From Thermoanaerobaculaceae bacterium (lineage in GTDB: Bacteria; Acidobacteriota; UBA4820), in assembly GCA_012798145.1 (NCBI GenBank), contig JAAZNT010000213.1:1-13252 (forward strand): a stretch of 13,252 bases of DNA. Direction: 5' to 3'. The notes beneath the pieces were generated by a model. It searched no databases. It was not told the origin of the DNA and saw only the letters and a list, made by a program, of their open reading frames with translations. The position numbers were made by a program, and so were the translations under genes. The number at the start of each line of letters is the position of its first letter. Within the stretch, counting starts at the first letter, position 1. This document shows positions 1-7,937 of the stretch, one piece after another.

Positions 1-893
1 AATTCGCTTCTGTAAAGCCCGATTCCTTCAGCGCCGAATTCGGCGGCTTTTTCCAACTCTTCTTCGAGGTCTATGTTGCACCTTAATTTTATGTGGTGGC
101 CATCAATTGTCCTTGACGGCTTTTTCAATTCCAAAATAAGTTTTTCTCTTCTCTCCCTGTAAGCGTTGATTTTTTCAAGGTATTCCGCTTTTTCTTGGGG
201 AGTGGGCTTAACAATCACCAATCCTTCTATTCCATCAACAATAATTTCATCGCCTTGCGAAATGCTGCTGACGGCTCCTGAAACCCCAACGACAGCAGGA
301 ATCTCAAGAGACCTTGCGAGAATTGCAGTGTGCGATGTCTTTCCACCGTGTTCGGTAACAAACGCTTTTACAATTTGTTGAAAGGGCCCTGTTTGAGAGG
401 GGGAAAGCTGAGAAGAAATTAAAATGGGATCTGGAATATCCAAATCCTGTTTTTTGTGGTTGCCAAGCATCCTCATTTGAACTTTTGCAGCAAGGTCTTT
501 GATATCTATGACTCTCTCTCTGAAATATGGGTCTGGTGAGTTTTCCAGAATATCAAGAACCATTCTTACAGAAGTTTGAAAAGCGGCTTCGGCGTTTTTT
601 CTCTCTTTGATTATTCTTGTGATTGTGTTTCGCTTAAGCGTTGGGTCTTTGAGGATGGCTATGTGAACATCAAAGATGGCGAGACTTTCGTCGCTGATGG
701 ATATTTGAGCCGCCTCCTTCACATTTTCAAGTTCTTCAACAACCAGATTCAGCGCTCTATTAAACCTTGACACCTCATTATCGGCTTCGCTTTCAGCAAT
801 TTCGTAAGAAGGTATAGGTATTTATTAAAAACTTATAAGGTGAGCGCGCCCTATTGCTATTCCTGAAGATACGGGAGTTCCTTTTAATTTCAA
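1..893 (-). CDS. ptsI: PTS enzyme I (PEP-protein phosphotransferase), N-terminal half; interrupted by two in-frame stops
   Basis: Enzyme I takes phosphate from PEP and passes it to HPr in the cytoplasm. Read leftward from a TTG at 893, directly after the HPr stop, the frame opens with the EI N-terminal strand (KGTPVSSGIAIGRAH). It then meets TAA TAA at codons 23-24 (827-822) and continues open in the same frame to the window edge. After the stops come an HPr-binding-domain-like helical region, the phosphohistidine motif GGKTSHTAILARS with the active His at codon 188 (E. coli EI uses His189), and the start of the PEP-binding barrel (EGIGLYRSEF). About 297 of the usual 570-590 codons are visible. 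GGAG 8 nt upstream supports the TTG start. The conserved spacing to the active His says the interruption is recent or a sequence error. Family identity is certain; whether the gene is intact is not. Confidence 0.85.
822..827 (-). other. Double in-frame TAA TAA inside the enzyme I gene
   Basis: On the minus strand the codons run AGT TTT TAA TAA ATA CCT, in the same frame as clear EI sequence on both sides. The stops lie next to a run of five A (827-831, plus strand) and just before a GG pair at 817-818. Removing one T and adding one C at these runs would give S-F-N-K-Y-P-I-P-S-Y-E-I, a normal-looking EI sequence of the same length. A pair of compensating homopolymer errors or mutations therefore explains both stops. 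Confidence 0.8.
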
Positions 894-1160
894 TTAATCT
901 TCTCCAAATTTGTTTTCTATCAAATCTATTATCGCTTCAAGCGATTCTTTTTCATCGGGTCCTTCCGCTTCGATCTTGACCATCGTGTCCTTGCCTGCGG
1001 CCAAGGTTAAAACTCCAAGAATGGATTTTGCGTCGGCACAAATTTGTTCTGTCGATATTGTTATATGAGAGTGAAACTTCCCTGCGAGATTGACAAGTTT
1101 AGCCGCAGCTCTGGCGTGAAGACCAAGTTTGTTGGTTATCATAACATCTTTTTCAACCAT
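894..1160 (-). CDS. ptsH: HPr phosphocarrier protein
   Basis: HPr is the small cytoplasmic carrier that receives phosphate from enzyme I on a histidine and passes it to EIIA. The 88-residue product shows the active-site motif KLGLHARAA with His15, and the regulatory-site motif AKSILGVL with Ser46, the residue HPr kinase phosphorylates. Both positions fit the standard numbering when translation starts at the ATG at 1160. A GTG one codon upstream (1163) is an alternative start giving 89 residues. The gene overlaps the EIIA stop by 1 base (4 with the GTG) and its own stop abuts the enzyme I TTG. Having Ser46 together with hprK four genes upstream makes dual phosphorylation very likely. Confidence 0.93.
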   Translation of the reverse strand: MVEKDVMITNKLGLHARAAAKLVNLAGKFHSHITISTEQICADAKSILGVLTLAAGKDTMVKIEAEGPDEKESLEAIIDLIENKFGED

Positions 1161-1570
1161 CACTTTTCACCGATTATTTCGGAAACAAGAACAATCGCTT
1201 CCTGTCCCTTCATTCTCAATTCTGAAAGGCATTCTTCAAGGGCGACACCAGTTTTCTGAAGGATAATCGCCTTTATCAAAATGGGGAGGTTGATTCCCGT
1301 CAATATTTGAACTTTATTTTTTTTGAATTGAGTCATAGCAAGATTAGTCGGCGTTCCCCCGAAGAGATCAGTCAAAATCAAAATGGAACCCGATTCCGAT
1401 AGCATCTTGTTCACTTTTTTGTCAAGTGCCTCTTTTGTTTGGGCGAAATCGCAATCCCAAGCAATTGGAAAGGAAAAAACATTTTCTGGCGTTTCCTGTA
1501 AAATTTTGTTAGCAGTTTCTAAAAGAAGATTTCCAAGTTCTCCGTGAGCAACAACCAATATGCCGAACAT
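1160..1570 (-). CDS. PTS EIIA component, mannose/sorbose family
   Basis: This is a 136-residue single-domain EIIA of the mannose family, a cytoplasmic protein phosphorylated by HPr-His-P. The sequence opens with MFGILVVAHGELG, where His9 is the expected phosphorylation site. It also has the family motif LTDLFGGTPTNLA at about residues 66-78 and a TGINLPIL segment. There is no fused EIIB domain, and no EIIB, EIIC or EIID gene is visible. It is therefore probably a regulatory EIIA rather than part of a sugar transporter; its target is unknown. The ATG at 1570 is preceded by AGGAG, which sits inside the last codons of rapZ. It overlaps the start of HPr, which suggests translational coupling. Confidence 0.9.
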   Translation of the reverse strand: MFGILVVAHGELGNLLLETANKILQETPENVFSFPIAWDCDFAQTKEALDKKVNKMLSESGSILILTDLFGGTPTNLAMTQFKKNKVQILTGINLPILIKAIILQKTGVALEECLSELRMKGQEAIVLVSEIIGEK

Positions 1571-1572
1571 AT

Positions 1573-2439
1573 CTACTCCTCTATTTCATTGTGTCTTAAA
1601 TTTACATCGTATAAATTTTTTTCTTTCAAATAATTATATATTTCTTTTGCTATGGCAACAGAGCGGTGTCTGCCACCTGTGCAACCAATCCCGATTGTCA
1701 AATATGCTTTTCCTTCTTTTTGGAAACGGGGAAGGAGAAAATCCAAAAAGTCTTTGAGTTTTTCCAAGAACAATTTGCCTTCTTCAGACTGCAAAACAAA
1801 ATTTGACACTTTGCTGTCTCTTCCGTCGAGGTCTTTAAGATCCGGAACGAAGTAGGGGTTTGGGAGAAAGCGGACATCAAAAATAAGAGACGCTTCGGGC
1901 GGCATTCCTTTTGAAAAGCCAAAGGAAACTATGTTTACAACCATTCTTGCTTCAAGGGAAAGCGTCTCAAGATGCCTCAAAACCTCTTCTCTCAATTGAT
2001 GAATGTTAAAATGGGAAGTGTCTATCAGATAATCGCTTTTTTCCCTGATAAACTCCATTCTTCTTCTTTCCGTTGATATTCCCTCCTGAACGGAGCCTTT
2101 AGGTGAGAGAGGGTGAGGCCTTCTTGTTTCAACGAATCTTCTCAAAAGAACATCGTCGCTTGCGTCAACAAAAATAATTTTCGTTGTATGCCCCGACTTT
2201 TGCAGAAGTTCAAGGACCTCCGGGAATTTTTCGTCAAGATTCCCTTCTCTTAAATCAAGCCCTAAAGCGACAAAAGAGCCGAGTTCACCCGAAGGAGTTG
2301 CAAGAAGCTCTAAGAATTTTGAAAAAAGGGCAAGAGGGAGATTGTCAATGCAGAAAAATCCGTTGTCCTGCAGAGTGTTTATCACCTGCGTTTTTCCTGC
2401 ACCCGACATTCCTGTGACAATGAGAATAGTTTTTTTCAT
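1573..2439 (-). CDS. rapZ: RapZ/YvcJ-family nucleotide-binding protein
   Basis: The 288-residue product has the P-loop GMSGAGKT at residues 10-17, a CIDNLP segment at 30-35, the RRPHPLS motif at 106-112, and the C-terminal signature GCTGGRHRS at 252-260, all typical of full-length RapZ/YvcJ proteins. In E. coli RapZ binds small RNAs to control GlmS; in Bacillus the homologue YvcJ is a GTPase/ATPase linked to competence. I do not see the very basic C-terminal tail of enteric RapZ (this one ends NEIEE), so a small-RNA role cannot be assumed. Its start overlaps the hprK stop by 4 bases (ATGA). Linkage to hprK and HPr is common in bacteria and points to a link with carbon or cell-envelope precursor control. 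Confidence 0.94.
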   Translation of the reverse strand: MKKTILIVTGMSGAGKTQVINTLQDNGFFCIDNLPLALFSKFLELLATPSGELGSFVALGLDLREGNLDEKFPEVLELLQKSGHTTKIIFVDASDDVLLRRFVETRRPHPLSPKGSVQEGISTERRRMEFIREKSDYLIDTSHFNIHQLREEVLRHLETLSLEARMVVNIVSFGFSKGMPPEASLIFDVRFLPNPYFVPDLKDLDGRDSKVSNFVLQSEEGKLFLEKLKDFLDFLLPRFQKEGKAYLTIGIGCTGGRHRSVAIAKEIYNYLKEKNLYDVNLRHNEIEE

Positions 2440-3392
2440 TTCCTGTGTTTTAGCCTGTCTCTTTGCTTAATTACAAACTCCTGAGCGGAATATTTGCCTT
2501 TCCTTTTCAAAAGGAGGTTGCTCGCTGCGATTTCAAGAAGGTTCGCTATATTTCTGCCTGAAGCGACGGGAAGATTGATTGAGGGTATTTTAACCCCCAT
2601 TATCTCCTCATATTTTTCGTCTATTCCAAGGCGGTCAACTTCGCTAAATTGCTCAGCCGGCTGAAGATTGACTATAAGGTCAATTATCTTTTCGTCTCTT
2701 AAAGCCACAATTCCAAAAAGTTCGGAGATGTTTATTATTCCGAGCCCTCTTAACTCCATTCTTCCCATCGTGATGTCAGGGGCTTTTCCAATGAGAATTT
2801 CTCCTTTTTTCCTTATTTCAATTATGTCGTCAGAAACAAGGCGGTGTTTTCGCACAATAAGGTCAAGAGCGGTTTCAGATTTTCCTATTGAACTTCCGCC
2901 CTTCATAAGAACGCCCACTCCAAAAACATCAACAAGAACTCCGTGCTTGTGGGTAAAAGGCGCAAGAACATCCTGAAGACCTTCGGTTATGTATTGAATC
3001 ACAAAAGTTGTTCTTAAAGGAGAACTTAAAAGAGGTGTATCTGTTTCTTTTGCAAGTTTGATCATCTCTTGCGGCGCGGGAAGCCCTTTTGTTATGACAA
3101 GGCAGGAGATTTCAAGGTCAAATATCGGTTTGAGCGATTTGATTTTTTCTTTTGGAGTGAGCCTGTTCAAGTAAGCTATCTCTGTATTCCCGACAAGGTG
3201 GACTCTTTCTTTGTGAATGAATTCTGGAAAGCCGGCGATAATCAACCCAAGTTTTTGAACTCTTGGTCTGTCTATTTTTCTATGAAGTCCCTTTTCGCCA
3301 GCAAGAAGAGTAAGTTCCGCTTTGGAAACGGAAGTTAAGAATTGTTCAACCGTGATGGAAGGATAAGTTACTTTTTCTTGCGAGTTATTCAT
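2436..3392 (-). CDS. hprK: HPr kinase/phosphorylase
   Basis: HprK phosphorylates HPr on Ser46 with ATP or pyrophosphate and reverses the reaction with phosphate, adjusting PTS flux to the energy state. The 318-residue product has the usual N-terminal DRTGG-like regulatory domain (about 1-130). The catalytic domain follows, with His150 in HKHGVLVDVFG, the P-loop GGSSIGKS at 165-172, Asp188-Asp189 in RLVSDD, and the family signature GRMELRGLGIIN at 210-221. The C-terminal loop reads PVASGRN (275-281) with Arg280. All expected catalytic residues are present and the length is normal. The gap from the hpf stop is 2 bases and the ribosome site is weak (AAGG, 13 nt away), so translation probably relies on coupling to hpf. 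Confidence 0.95.
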   Translation of the reverse strand: MNNSQEKVTYPSITVEQFLTSVSKAELTLLAGEKGLHRKIDRPRVQKLGLIIAGFPEFIHKERVHLVGNTEIAYLNRLTPKEKIKSLKPIFDLEISCLVITKGLPAPQEMIKLAKETDTPLLSSPLRTTFVIQYITEGLQDVLAPFTHKHGVLVDVFGVGVLMKGGSSIGKSETALDLIVRKHRLVSDDIIEIRKKGEILIGKAPDITMGRMELRGLGIINISELFGIVALRDEKIIDLIVNLQPAEQFSEVDRLGIDEKYEEIMGVKIPSINLPVASGRNIANLLEIAASNLLLKRKGKYSAQEFVIKQRDRLKHRK

Positions 3393-3394
3393 CG

Positions 3395-3943
3395 CTATTT
3401 ATCGCCTTCAACAAGTATATAATTTGATCTTCCTTTGTTGTAAAGGACGCACATCCTTCCGCTATCTATTTCTTTGAAAAGGACAAAAGGAAAGTTGTTC
3501 TCCTCCAAATAGAGATAAGCATCTTCAAGTCTTACAGGTCGTTCAATGAAATAATCGTTCTTTTTTTCGTATCTGAAAACGGGCTCTTCAGGTTCAGCAG
3601 ATTCTGGTTCTAAAATTTCTGCCGCAACCGGCTTACCCTTTCCTCTTCTTGTCCTGTTGGATAAAATTTTGCCTTTGACTTTTTTTGCCTGCTGTTCAAT
3701 GGCGTTTGCCGCATCATTTATTGCAAGGTACATATCTTCCGCAGTTCCTTTTGCTTTGTAGATTTTGTCGTGGCTGCAGTGAATGACAAGTTCAGCCGCG
3801 CTTTTGTGTTTTTCAATTTCCAGAGTGATCCTTGCTGATACCATTTTTCCGGTGAATTTTTCAAGTTTGTTGAGTTTCTTGGCAACTTTTTCTCTTAATG
3901 CGTCGGTGATTGAAAGGTTTTTTCCGGAAAATTCAACTTTCAT
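3395..3943 (-). CDS. hpf: Ribosome hibernation promoting factor, long form
   Basis: Long HPF stops translation in starved cells by binding the 30S decoding site and pairing 70S ribosomes into 100S dimers. The 182-residue product has the ribosome-binding domain at about 1-95 (starts MKVEFSGKNLSITDAL) and a charged linker rich in K/R then E/P (about 96-122). The C-terminal dimerization domain (about 123-180) includes RPVRLEDAYLYLEENNFPF and a RSNYILVEG ending. The short YfiA or HPF forms lack that last domain. The start is clear: AAAGGAGG sits 5 bases before the ATG. The gene overlaps the end of rpoN by 11 bases. An hpf next to rpoN is a widespread arrangement. Confidence 0.94.
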   Translation of the reverse strand: MKVEFSGKNLSITDALREKVAKKLNKLEKFTGKMVSARITLEIEKHKSAAELVIHCSHDKIYKAKGTAEDMYLAINDAANAIEQQAKKVKGKILSNRTRRGKGKPVAAEILEPESAEPEEPVFRYEKKNDYFIERPVRLEDAYLYLEENNFPFVLFKEIDSGRMCVLYNKGRSNYILVEGDK

Positions 3944-5405
3944 GGCTTCCTCCTTTATTTAATCTATCCTTTTTCCCCCTCTGCGAAGATGGGGGGATCT
4001 TCATCTCTTCCCTATATTTTGCCACAGTTCTTCTTGCAAGTAAAATCCCTTCTCTTTTTAAAATGGATACAATCTGCTGGTCGCTGAGAGGTTTTTCGGG
4101 CAGTTCTTCCTCAATTAATTTGCTAATCATAGATTTAACTTTTTGCTGGGAAATATCTTTTCCCTCAATAGTCTGAATTCCAGTTGCGAAGAAATCTTTC
4201 ATTGAGATTATTCCCTTAGGAGTGAGCATATATTTGTTTGAAACTACTCTTGAAACTGTTGATTCGTGGACTCCCACTCTTTCTGATATTTCCCTTAATA
4301 TAAGCGGCTTCAGATATGAGGGCCCTTTTTCAAGAAAATCTTTTTGAATTTCAACGAGTTGACAGGCGACATTGTAGACAGTTTTGTGCCTTTCTTCAAC
4401 GCTTTTCAAAAATGTTAACGCAGAACGAAGTTTTTCTTTCAAATAAGAGACTGTTTCGGGAGAATTTTCAAATCCTCCTTTTTCCAGAAGAAGTCTGTAA
4501 TACCTGTTTAGTCTCAATTTTGGCAGTCCTTCGTCGTTCAATCTGACTCTGTATTCATTGCCAATTTTTTCAACAATAACATCGGGAATAATTGCAAAAT
4601 TTTGAGTATCTGAATAAATAAGCCCCGGCTTGGGGTCAAGATTTTTAATAATTTTGACCGCTTCCTCAACTTCGGTTGCAGGTTTGTTCAAAATCTTTGA
4701 AAGTTCTTCGGCATTGTATTTTGAAAGTTCTTCAAGGTGAAATTTAACAATTTCAATTGCCAGAAGGGGTTTGGGCTCAAGAATGTTCAGTTGAGCAAGA
4801 AGGCATTCGCTCAGGTTTCTTGCTCCAACCCCTACGGGATCCATTTTTTGTATCTCAAAGAGAACCTTTTCTACTGCAGGATAGTCGCAGTTCAATTCTT
4901 TTGCTATTTTGGCGAGGTCTTCATCAAGGTAACCGTCGCTTCTTATGTTGCCTACTAAATATTCGGCTATCCTCATCTCCTCAGGAGTAAAATTTGTCAT
5001 CCTCACCTGCCAAAGAAGGTGTTCTGCGAGCGTTTCAGATTTGGTGGCAAGGTTTTCTTCAAGACCTCCTTCCTCAGAATATTCGTATGAAATCCCTTTA
5101 TATTTTTGAGATGTCTCAAAGTAATCCTCAAAATATGCTTCCACATCTATCTTGTCGCCAAGAATTTCCTCTGAGGAAAATTCCCGTTGTTCCTGCTCTT
5201 CATATTTTCCGGACTCTGAAAAAGCTTCGCTTTCTTCAGAAGGGAGGGATTCATCTTCAAGAAGAGGATTTTTTTCCACTTCCTGCGTTAATTCCTCTTC
5301 AAGTTCTGTCCTCGTCATTTGGAGGAGTTTTATCGCCTGCTGAAGCGCAGGGGTGAGAGCCATTTTTTGCTGAAGTTTAAGGTTAATAGTCTGCTTAAGC
5401 GCCAT
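3933..5405 (-). CDS. rpoN: RNA polymerase sigma-54 factor
   Basis: Sigma-54 directs RNA polymerase to -24/-12 promoters, which need ATPase activators. The 490-residue product is full length. Region I (1-50) holds LKLQQKMALTPALQQAIKLL and ends NPLLE. A strongly acidic region II follows (about 51-120). The core-binding region has DGYLDEDL and the MDPVGVGARNLSECLL motif. A helix-turn-helix (ISERVGVHESTVSRVVSNKY) precedes the RpoN box ARRTVAKYRE at 457-466, which reads the -24 element. The ATG is 1 base past the lptB stop, with only a distant AAGG upstream, so it is probably coupled to lptB. No sigma-54 activator gene and no clear -24/-12 promoter was noticed in this window. Confidence 0.97.
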   Translation of the reverse strand: MALKQTINLKLQQKMALTPALQQAIKLLQMTRTELEEELTQEVEKNPLLEDESLPSEESEAFSESGKYEEQEQREFSSEEILGDKIDVEAYFEDYFETSQKYKGISYEYSEEGGLEENLATKSETLAEHLLWQVRMTNFTPEEMRIAEYLVGNIRSDGYLDEDLAKIAKELNCDYPAVEKVLFEIQKMDPVGVGARNLSECLLAQLNILEPKPLLAIEIVKFHLEELSKYNAEELSKILNKPATEVEEAVKIIKNLDPKPGLIYSDTQNFAIIPDVIVEKIGNEYRVRLNDEGLPKLRLNRYYRLLLEKGGFENSPETVSYLKEKLRSALTFLKSVEERHKTVYNVACQLVEIQKDFLEKGPSYLKPLILREISERVGVHESTVSRVVSNKYMLTPKGIISMKDFFATGIQTIEGKDISQQKVKSMISKLIEEELPEKPLSDQQIVSILKREGILLARRTVAKYREEMKIPPSSQRGKKDRLNKGGSHES

Positions 5406-5406
5406 T

Positions 5407-6138
5407 TCAGTTTAAAGTGAAACCTTCTCCCAAATAAGTTCTTTTGACTTCATCGTCTTCCGCTAATTCCTTTGGAGTTCCGTGCCGGAAAAGCGTTCCT
5501 TCGCTTATCATATATGCTTCATCAGTTATTTTCAAAGTTTCTCTGACATTGTGGTCTGTTATCACAACCCCGAGCCCCTGTTCTTTAAGCATAACGATAA
5601 TTTTCTGAATATCAAGGACTGCAAGGGGGTCAATTCCTGCAAAGGGTTCATCAAGAAGGAAGAATTTTGGCGAAAGAATCAAAGCGCGGGCGATCTCTGT
5701 CCGCCTTCTTTCACCTCCCGAAAGAGCGTAGCCGAGCGTGTCTTTGATGTGGGTAATTCCAAGAGATTCAAGTGCTGCCATTGCCTTTTCTATTCTTTCT
5801 TTCTGTGTCATCGGATAGAAATCAAGAACAGCAAGCAGGTTGTCCAAAACCGAGAGATTTCTAAATACAGACGGCTCTTGAGGGAGATATGCGATTCCAG
5901 CCCTCGCCCTTTCATACATAGGAAGGTTAGTCAAACTGTTTCCATTAAGAAAAATTTCACCGCTGTTGGGAGGAATAAGACCAACAATCATATAAAATGT
6001 TGTAGTTTTCCCCGCCCCGTTGGGTCCTAAAAGGCCAATGATTTTGTCGGATGAAAATTGAAGGTCAAGTCCTTTGACTACTTCTTTTCTTCCGTAACTT
6101 TTTCTCAAGTTCTTCGTTTCAAGAATGTCTTTTGCCAT
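5407..6138 (-). CDS. lptB: LPS export ABC transporter ATP-binding protein LptB
   Basis: LptB is the cytoplasmic ATPase that, as a dimer with LptF and LptG, drives LPS extraction from the inner membrane. The 243-residue product has Walker A GPNGAGKTTT, a Q-loop (AYLPQEPSVFRNLSV), signature ALSGGERRR, Walker B FFLLDEPFAGIDP and the switch His in VVITDHNVRETL. ALSGGERRR and the TDHNVRETL stretch are specific to LptB among ABC ATPases. I chose the ATG at 6138, 2 bases past the lptC stop; a TTG at 6144 would add two residues and give a 4-base overlap. LptF and LptG are not in the window. Confidence 0.95.
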   Translation of the reverse strand: MAKDILETKNLRKSYGRKEVVKGLDLQFSSDKIIGLLGPNGAGKTTTFYMIVGLIPPNSGEIFLNGNSLTNLPMYERARAGIAYLPQEPSVFRNLSVLDNLLAVLDFYPMTQKERIEKAMAALESLGITHIKDTLGYALSGGERRRTEIARALILSPKFFLLDEPFAGIDPLAVLDIQKIIVMLKEQGLGVVITDHNVRETLKITDEAYMISEGTLFRHGTPKELAEDDEVKRTYLGEGFTLN

Positions 6139-6140
6139 TT

Positions 6141-7937
6141 TCAACGCTTCTCTTTGACCTCCCGCCCCTCTATTTTACCACGATTAGTCCTGTTGTCAGA
6201 GCCCTTAATTTCAATCTCTTTTTCGCTAAAAACTATTTTTCTTCCAATGGTTCTTCTAAAAGGTTCTTTTTCAATAACTTCCGCAATTGCGGTTTCTGAG
6301 GAAACTTCTCCCTTTTTTAATTCTGTGTTGTATTTTATTGTGTCTCCGAAGGCTGATTGATTTTCGCTTTCATATTTTGCTTCTCCCTCCGCTACAATCT
6401 CTTTAATTTTTCTTTCTTCGCTAAAAAAGGCGGTAATTTTGTCTTTTGAGGAAAGCTTTCTATCACTGTCTATGAAATAGGGATCCCCCGTGAAGACGCA
6501 AGTGCGTTTATCCTCATTATAATCGGCTTCTTTGCCATATCCGTTTATGCTTCTGTCAATTCCCTGAAAATAAGCCAAAACTCCGTTGCATCCTTTAAAT
6601 TTTTTGCTGGAATAAAATGTAAAATCACTGCCTTTAAGGTTGAAATTGTCGGATTCAACGGTAACATTTTCCAAAAGTCTTATAGGATAAATGTTTGGAG
6701 AAATTCTTGCCTTTTCAGAAGAGAATAAAATTTTGCTTTCATTTTTTCTGATAATTGTTCCTTTAACATTTGAAAGCGCCTCTTTTTCTCCAGATTTATA
6801 AGAGATAATTTTTTCAGCAGAAACATTCCCTTCGGATGATGAAGCCTGCGCATTGCCTATAAATTCAAAAGAATCACCGTTAAGTTTTCCCCTTGCTGAA
6901 GAAATTTCAATCTTTTTGTCCTGACCCCTGACAGGCCCATCAAGCTCAGCAGTTATTTCTCCTTTGTTTATAACGCCTTTCCCTTTTGAGCAATCCAATC
7001 TTTCATCAACTCTTTCAAAAAACATTTTTGAAGGAGCGGTGAAGTGCCATAATAAATCTTTTCCTCTTTCAAAGATGAGCGATTTAGTTTTAAGTTTTGA
7101 TTTTGGTTCGGCTTTTTGAATGATGACAACATTATCAATAAGGGTAAAAAGACCAACCTGTGAGCCCTTAAAATCAAATTTGATATTTCTGCTGGAGAAG
7201 GTGAAAGTGTCTGTTTCGCCGTTTGACGGCTCTTGAAGGGTTATAGATTGAATGTTGTTTCTGTCGTCAAGTGTAATTATTCCATTCGGGGAAAAAATTG
7301 AAACATCTTCTTTTTTTCCTTTTATTGGCCCCTCAATTTTACCGTTGTGGTTCTCAAGGTCAATTGTTATTCTTGAGGCGTCAAAAGAGAGATTCTCAGA
7401 TTTAACATTAACATTACCTTCAAGATAGGCGATCCTTTTTTCTCTGTCGTATCTCAAAATATCTCCGCTTCCTGAAAGTTTATCTTTTTCAAAATCTGCT
7501 CTGCTCTCTGAAACCACTTCATTTTGAGGAGTGACCCTGAAAGCGGAAGATTTTATTTTAAGATTGTCACTCGTAATAATGGTTGCTTCATCAAATAGGC
7601 GGAGTTCGCTTTTATTGGGCGAAAAGATTCCCTTTTTGGCGAATATTTTGTCTTTTCTTCCCTCTCCCTTTGGAATTGAAATTGCAGGATTGAGAAGTTC
7701 CTTTTCCTGTCCTTCCCTTTCAAGCACCTCTTCTGCGTAAAGAGTGTATTTGAGGATGTTCTTATCTTTGACCTCGTAGGAAAAATTTTTTCCGCTCAAA
7801 ACAGCGCTTCCTTCTTTCACTTTCGGCTTTTCAAGGTTTTTAGGACCAACCACAGAGGGCTTAAACCTGAAAAGAAGCAGTAAAAGAAGCGCTATCAGCG
7901 CGCCAAGCAAAATTTTAAAAATTCTCTCTCTGCTCAC
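6141..7937 (-). CDS. lptC: Large LptC/OstA-type periplasmic LPS-export protein
   Basis: The 598-residue product starts with one transmembrane helix (about 7-23) and no cleavage site, giving an inner-membrane anchor facing the periplasm. The rest is beta-rich, with repeated short strands typical of the LptA/LptC jellyroll. An LptC-like part (about 45-150) is followed by an OstA-type segment: SGSGDILRYDREKRIAYLEGNVNV (about 155-178), then a DLENHN..IEGPI stretch. Further similar segments occur near 360-400 (FEFIGNAQASSSEGNVSAEKI) and 490-560 (CVFTGDPYFIDSDRKLSSKD, AFGDTIKYN). Ordinary LptC and LptA are each under about 200 residues, so this resembles several jellyrolls in one chain. Start is GTG at 7937 with GGAG 9 bases upstream. 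It heads the minus-strand operon and adjoins lptB. LptC/LptA family membership is fairly sure; the exact domain count is not. Confidence 0.82.
   Translation of the reverse strand: MSRERIFKILLGALIALLLLLLFRFKPSVVGPKNLEKPKVKEGSAVLSGKNFSYEVKDKNILKYTLYAEEVLEREGQEKELLNPAISIPKGEGRKDKIFAKKGIFSPNKSELRLFDEATIITSDNLKIKSSAFRVTPQNEVVSESRADFEKDKLSGSGDILRYDREKRIAYLEGNVNVKSENLSFDASRITIDLENHNGKIEGPIKGKKEDVSIFSPNGIITLDDRNNIQSITLQEPSNGETDTFTFSSRNIKFDFKGSQVGLFTLIDNVVIIQKAEPKSKLKTKSLIFERGKDLLWHFTAPSKMFFERVDERLDCSKGKGVINKGEITAELDGPVRGQDKKIEISSARGKLNGDSFEFIGNAQASSSEGNVSAEKIISYKSGEKEALSNVKGTIIRKNESKILFSSEKARISPNIYPIRLLENVTVESDNFNLKGSDFTFYSSKKFKGCNGVLAYFQGIDRSINGYGKEADYNEDKRTCVFTGDPYFIDSDRKLSSKDKITAFFSEERKIKEIVAEGEAKYESENQSAFGDTIKYNTELKKGEVSSETAIAEVIEKEPFRRTIGRKIVFSEKEIEIKGSDNRTNRGKIEGREVKEKR

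Noticed and set aside
166..770. Two short plus-strand open frames (166-381 and 576-770)
   Set aside because: They are antisense to the enzyme I coding frame, which has strong family motifs; they show no features of their own.
822..827. Programmed recoding or stop-codon reassignment as the reason for TAA TAA in enzyme I
   Set aside because: The complete genes in the window end at stop codons (TAA, TAG and TGA all used) and contain no internal in-frame TAA, so a changed code is excluded; no readthrough signal was recognised, and homopolymer errors explain it more simply.
5482..6030. A 182-codon open frame on the plus strand
   Set aside because: It lies wholly antisense to lptB, which has every ABC motif; its translation has no recognisable domain and no good ribosome site was noted.
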